From: Clostridia bacterium
Lineage (GTDB): Bacteria > Bacillota_A > Clostridia > Oscillospirales > CAG-272
Direction: 5' to 3'
Assembly (NCBI GenBank): GCA_017500625.1
Contig: JAFVYX010000205.1
Coordinates: forward strand, 1 to 7,626
DNA length: 7,626 nt
Shown here piece after piece: positions 5,925-7,626 of the stretch. Position 1 is the stretch's first letter, and each line of letters starts with the position of its first letter. The notes under the pieces were generated by a model. It saw only the letters and a program-made list of their open reading frames with translations. It was not told where the DNA came from and made no database searches. A program made the position numbers and the translations under genes.

Positions 5925-7252
5925 CCGCCGATCGCCGTCGGCGCCTTGCGGCCAAGCTCAAGGCCTCGCGCGCGCGCCTTCTCGAGCGTGCTCCGGCGTT
6001 TGCGCTCCTTCTGATGCACCTGCGCTACGTCGCGCGGAGGGATATTTCCTCCTTCTCAACGGACGGGCAGGTCATTGCCTTTCCGGCGCCGCTCCTTGAT
6101 AAGCTGTACGAGGAGGAGCTGGACTACGTTTTGTGTCACGAGATACTGCACCTTTTGCACGGGCATCCCTGGCAGGGGGCAGGGCTTCGGCGGGCGGAGT
6201 ACCATTACGCCTGTGACCTCATCATCAACTGTGAGCTGAAGAAGCTCGGCTTTACCAAGGAGCGGTATCCTCACCTCGGCAAGGTCTCTCGCAAGCTGAA
6301 CCGTGTGGGCAAGGAGCCCGAGGGCATGACCGCCGAGGAGATCTACCGTCTCCTCCTTTCGGATGCCCGCGTGCTCGGTGAGGAGACGTTGCCGATCGTC
6401 CTGATCGACAGCCACGCGCTGTGGGGAGAGTGGCCCGGCACGTGCGAGCCGATCCTTGAAGCCGCTGAGGGAGTGCCGCTTGTCGCCGTCTCCTCCGAGG
6501 AGGCAGCGGGCGGCGGGGAGGACGGTAAGGCCAAGGAAGCGAAGGGGAAGGCCATGGAAAAGGATGGGGGGGAGGACGAAGGCCGCGCCCTTTGGATGCG
6601 TTGGCGCTTGCGCGCGGCGGCCGCCGTCAAGCTGGCTGCCAAGGAAGCCAGAGACAAGGAAGGAGAGGGCGGTGGCGCGGGGCTGCTCCGCCGTATGGCG
6701 GGGCAGCCGAGGCGCGGCAAGGTGGACTGGCGCCGCCTGCTTCGCCGCTTCCTGCAGGAGGATCTGTGCGATTACTCCTTCTCGCCTCCCGACCGCCGCT
6801 TCTCCGACACCGACTTTTTCCTTCCCGACTTCAACGAGCGGGAGACCGTTCTGCGGAACGTCCTATTTATGATCGACACCTCGGGCTCGGTCAATACGTG
6901 TGCGCTTTCGGCCGTGTATTCCGAGCTGCGCAGCGCCATAGAGCAAATGAAGGGCAAGCTTACGGGAAGCGTTGGCTTTTTTGACACGGAGGTCGTTCCC
7001 CCGCGCCCCTTTACGAACGAGAAGGAGCTGATGGACATCCTGCCTCAGGGGGGCGGAGGCACCAGCTTTGGCGCGGTGTTCGCCTACGTGCGGGAGCATT
7101 ACGCGGCCACACCCCCCACCTGCCTTGTGATCTTCACTGACGGCTACGCCCCCTATCCCTTGGAAGCGAGCGCCATGCAGATCCCCGTGCTTTGGATCAT
7201 CAATAACGAGAGGGTAACACCCCCGTGGGGCACGGTCGTCCGCGTTACGTAA
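5918..7252 (+). CDS. DUF2201-type VWA protein with N-terminal HExxH metallopeptidase-like domain
   Basis: The product has 444 residues. I prefer the ATG at 5918 (inside ATGCTGA, overlapping the ATPase stop), which allows coupled translation; an in-frame GTG at 5900 is an alternative. The N-terminal part (residues ~15-190) is a putative metallopeptidase-like domain with H74-E-I-L-H78, further His at 81 and 83, and 'YACDLIINCELKKLG', as in DUF2201_N proteins. A low-complexity Glu/Lys/Gly/Ala linker follows (~190-235), then a basic helical stretch with 'GKVDWRRLLRRFL'. The C-terminal third is a VWA-like domain with an intact metal-ion-dependent adhesion site: D320-T-S-G-S324, T382 in GGGTSF and D408 in FTDG. 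The protein is cytoplasmic, with no signal peptide. It should partner the upstream MoxR ATPase; the MIDAS would hold Mg2+ and bind a client carboxylate. Whether the HExxH site cleaves anything is untested in this family as far as I know. The gene ends two bases before a strong terminator. Confidence 0.9.
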   Translation: MLTADRRRRLAAKLKASRARLLERAPAFALLLMHLRYVARRDISSFSTDGQVIAFPAPLLDKLYEEELDYVLCHEILHLLHGHPWQGAGLRRAEYHYACDLIINCELKKLGFTKERYPHLGKVSRKLNRVGKEPEGMTAEEIYRLLLSDARVLGEETLPIVLIDSHALWGEWPGTCEPILEAAEGVPLVAVSSEEAAGGGEDGKAKEAKGKAMEKDGGEDEGRALWMRWRLRAAAAVKLAAKEARDKEGEGGGAGLLRRMAGQPRRGKVDWRRLLRRFLQEDLCDYSFSPPDRRFSDTDFFLPDFNERETVLRNVLFMIDTSGSVNTCALSAVYSELRSAIEQMKGKLTGSVGFFDTEVVPPRPFTNEKELMDILPQGGGGTSFGAVFAYVREHYAATPPTCLVIFTDGYAPYPLEASAMQIPVLWIINNERVTPPWGTVVRVT

Positions 7253-7254
7253 TT

Positions 7255-7286
7255 CAACGGCAAGCCGCGGCTTGCCGTTGTTTTTT
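7255..7286 (+). terminator. Rho-independent terminator of the MoxR/VWA operon
   Basis: An 11-bp perfect stem (7255-7265 with 7270-7280), with a four-base CGCG loop that could close two further pairs, is followed by six T. It starts two bases after the TAA at 7250-7252. Confidence 0.92.
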
Positions 7287-7323
7287 CATTATGTTATATA
7301 AGCTCCCCCCTCCGCCGTGTCCT

Positions 7324-7391
7324 CCCCTCCCTCGCTCCCCGCCCCGCCGCCTCTTTTCCGCCTTGCCCTCCCCGCGCCCCCCTCCGCCCCC
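7324..7391 (-). other. Two potential G-quadruplex motifs on the - strand
   Basis: At 7324-7345, C-runs of 4, 3, 4 and 4 are separated by 1, 5 and 1 bases. At 7366-7391, C-runs of 3, 4, 6 and 5 are separated by 1, 3 and 4 bases. Both meet the canonical pattern on the complement. They may be a by-product of composition. Confidence 0.4.
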
Positions 7392-7437
7392 GCCGCCCTC
7401 ACGCCCACCTCTGCGCGCCTTGCCCTCCCCGCGCCCC
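7359..7437 (+). repeat. Two identical 22-bp C-rich direct repeats, 57 bp apart
   Basis: Copies at 7359-7380 and 7416-7437 are identical; a third, diverged only at its 3' end, is at 4531-4552. Two copies plus one at a distance do not make a CRISPR array. This looks like a dispersed intergenic element family. Confidence 0.7.
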
Positions 7438-7507
7438 ACGCCGCACACCCCCGTCTCATTCATGTCACAAAAAAGCGAAAGTCCCCATGTTTTCGGCAAA
7501 AACCCCC

Positions 7508-7536
7508 TTGACAAAGCGGAAAAAGCGTGATATACT
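7508..7536 (+). promoter_or_regulatory. Strong SigA promoter pointing out of the right edge
   Basis: TTGACA at 7508-7513 and TATACT at 7531-7536 have exactly 17 bases between them, so start would be near 7543. No ribosome binding site or ATG frame of any length follows before the window ends, so the leader is at least ~80 bases. A CCCC/GGGG pairing (7543-7546 with 7556-7559 or 7560) near the start could form a small hairpin. Confidence 0.8.
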
Positions 7537-7582
7537 GAAAATCCCCTCGCAAAACGGGGGGCCTTCGTGGACTCCGCAAGAA

Positions 7583-7624
7583 TTTTTGAAAAAACTTGAA
7601 AAAAGTTTAAAAAAGCTCTTGACA
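7583..7624 (+). promoter_or_regulatory. Phased A-tracts (UP-element-like) and a second TTGACA at the right edge
   Basis: Three six-base A-tracts start at 7589, 7599 and 7609, an exact 10-base period, preceded by TTTTT at 7583-7587. TTGACA follows at 7619-7624, four bases after the last tract, which is where an UP element sits. The -10 would lie outside the window. Together with the promoter at 7508 this resembles tandem promoters of rRNA or tRNA operons in Firmicutes; the downstream gene is not visible. Confidence 0.65.
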
Positions 7625-7626
7625 AA

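Larger units (their letters stand above)
7287..7507. other. Second C-rich intergenic spacer
   Basis: No credible gene. After the terminator comes an AT island (TTATATAAGC, 7294-7303), then about 150 bases of C-rich, A-poor DNA (7304-7452) like the spacer at 4339-4611. An identical 22-base repeat occurs at 7359-7380 and 7416-7437; its first 17 bases, CGCCTTGCCCTCCCCGC, also occur at 4531-4547. From ~7453 the DNA becomes normal and A-richer, leading to the promoter at 7508. Confidence 0.7.

Noticed and set aside
7359..7437. CRISPR-like repeat pair
   Set aside because: Only two copies 57 bp apart in low-complexity DNA; the third copy is 2.8 kb away and diverged; no cas gene.
7537..7582. Possible riboswitch or attenuator in the leader after the promoter at 7508
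   Set aside because: Only a weak CCCC/GGGG pairing is seen, no known aptamer core and no terminator before the edge.
7254..7625. - strand frame (123 codons) over the second spacer and right-edge promoters
   Set aside because: Gly/Arg low complexity over the G-rich complement, and it runs through a clear terminator and two promoter elements.

Overview
The window reads as two different bacterial DNAs joined inside one long reading frame. Both sides look like Firmicutes, probably gut Clostridia of the Oscillospiraceae/Christensenellales kind. The evidence is lipobox-type lipoproteins, a SipW-type surface protein, AAGGAGG-like ribosome binding sites and consensus SigA promoters. The assignment is inferred from family types and composition, not from a marker gene. 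All confident genes are on the + strand.

Left part (1 to about 1225): the 3' end of a gene for a glycine/aspartate-rich, 16-residue-repeat protein, a terminator, then a perfect TTGACA-17-TATAAT promoter. That promoter drives a lipoprotein whose first ~190 residues resemble the N-terminal lobe of an extracellular solute-binding protein. The intergenic DNA is AT-rich, and Glu is mostly GAA with frequent GTA for Val.

Right part (about 1225 to 7626): the same frame continues to 3550 as an unrecognised beta-rich, presumably exported protein. Codon use switches sharply (Glu almost always GAG, no GTA). A SipW-type signal-peptide surface protein (3579-4310) follows in the same transcription unit, closed by a strong terminator. 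After a C-rich spacer comes a tightly coupled three-gene operon (4621-7252): a 64-residue zinc-ribbon protein, a MoxR-like AAA+ ATPase and a DUF2201-type protein with an HExxH motif and a C-terminal von Willebrand A domain with intact MIDAS. It ends at a perfect hairpin terminator. MoxR ATPase plus VWA protein pairs are generally thought to act as chaperone or complex-remodelling machines; the zinc-ribbon protein may be a partner or adaptor. A second C-rich spacer with shared repeats then leads to a strong promoter, and finally to three A-tracts phased at 10 bp before another TTGACA at the right edge. This looks like the control region of a highly expressed gene or stable RNA operon lying outside the window.

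The most important caution is the chimeric frame 659-3550. The break in homology and the break in codon use coincide near 1215-1245, and the spot carries a 10-base match to the end of the standard Illumina adapter. A library or assembly chimera should be excluded before any biological meaning is given to the 963-residue fusion or to the linkage of the two sides.
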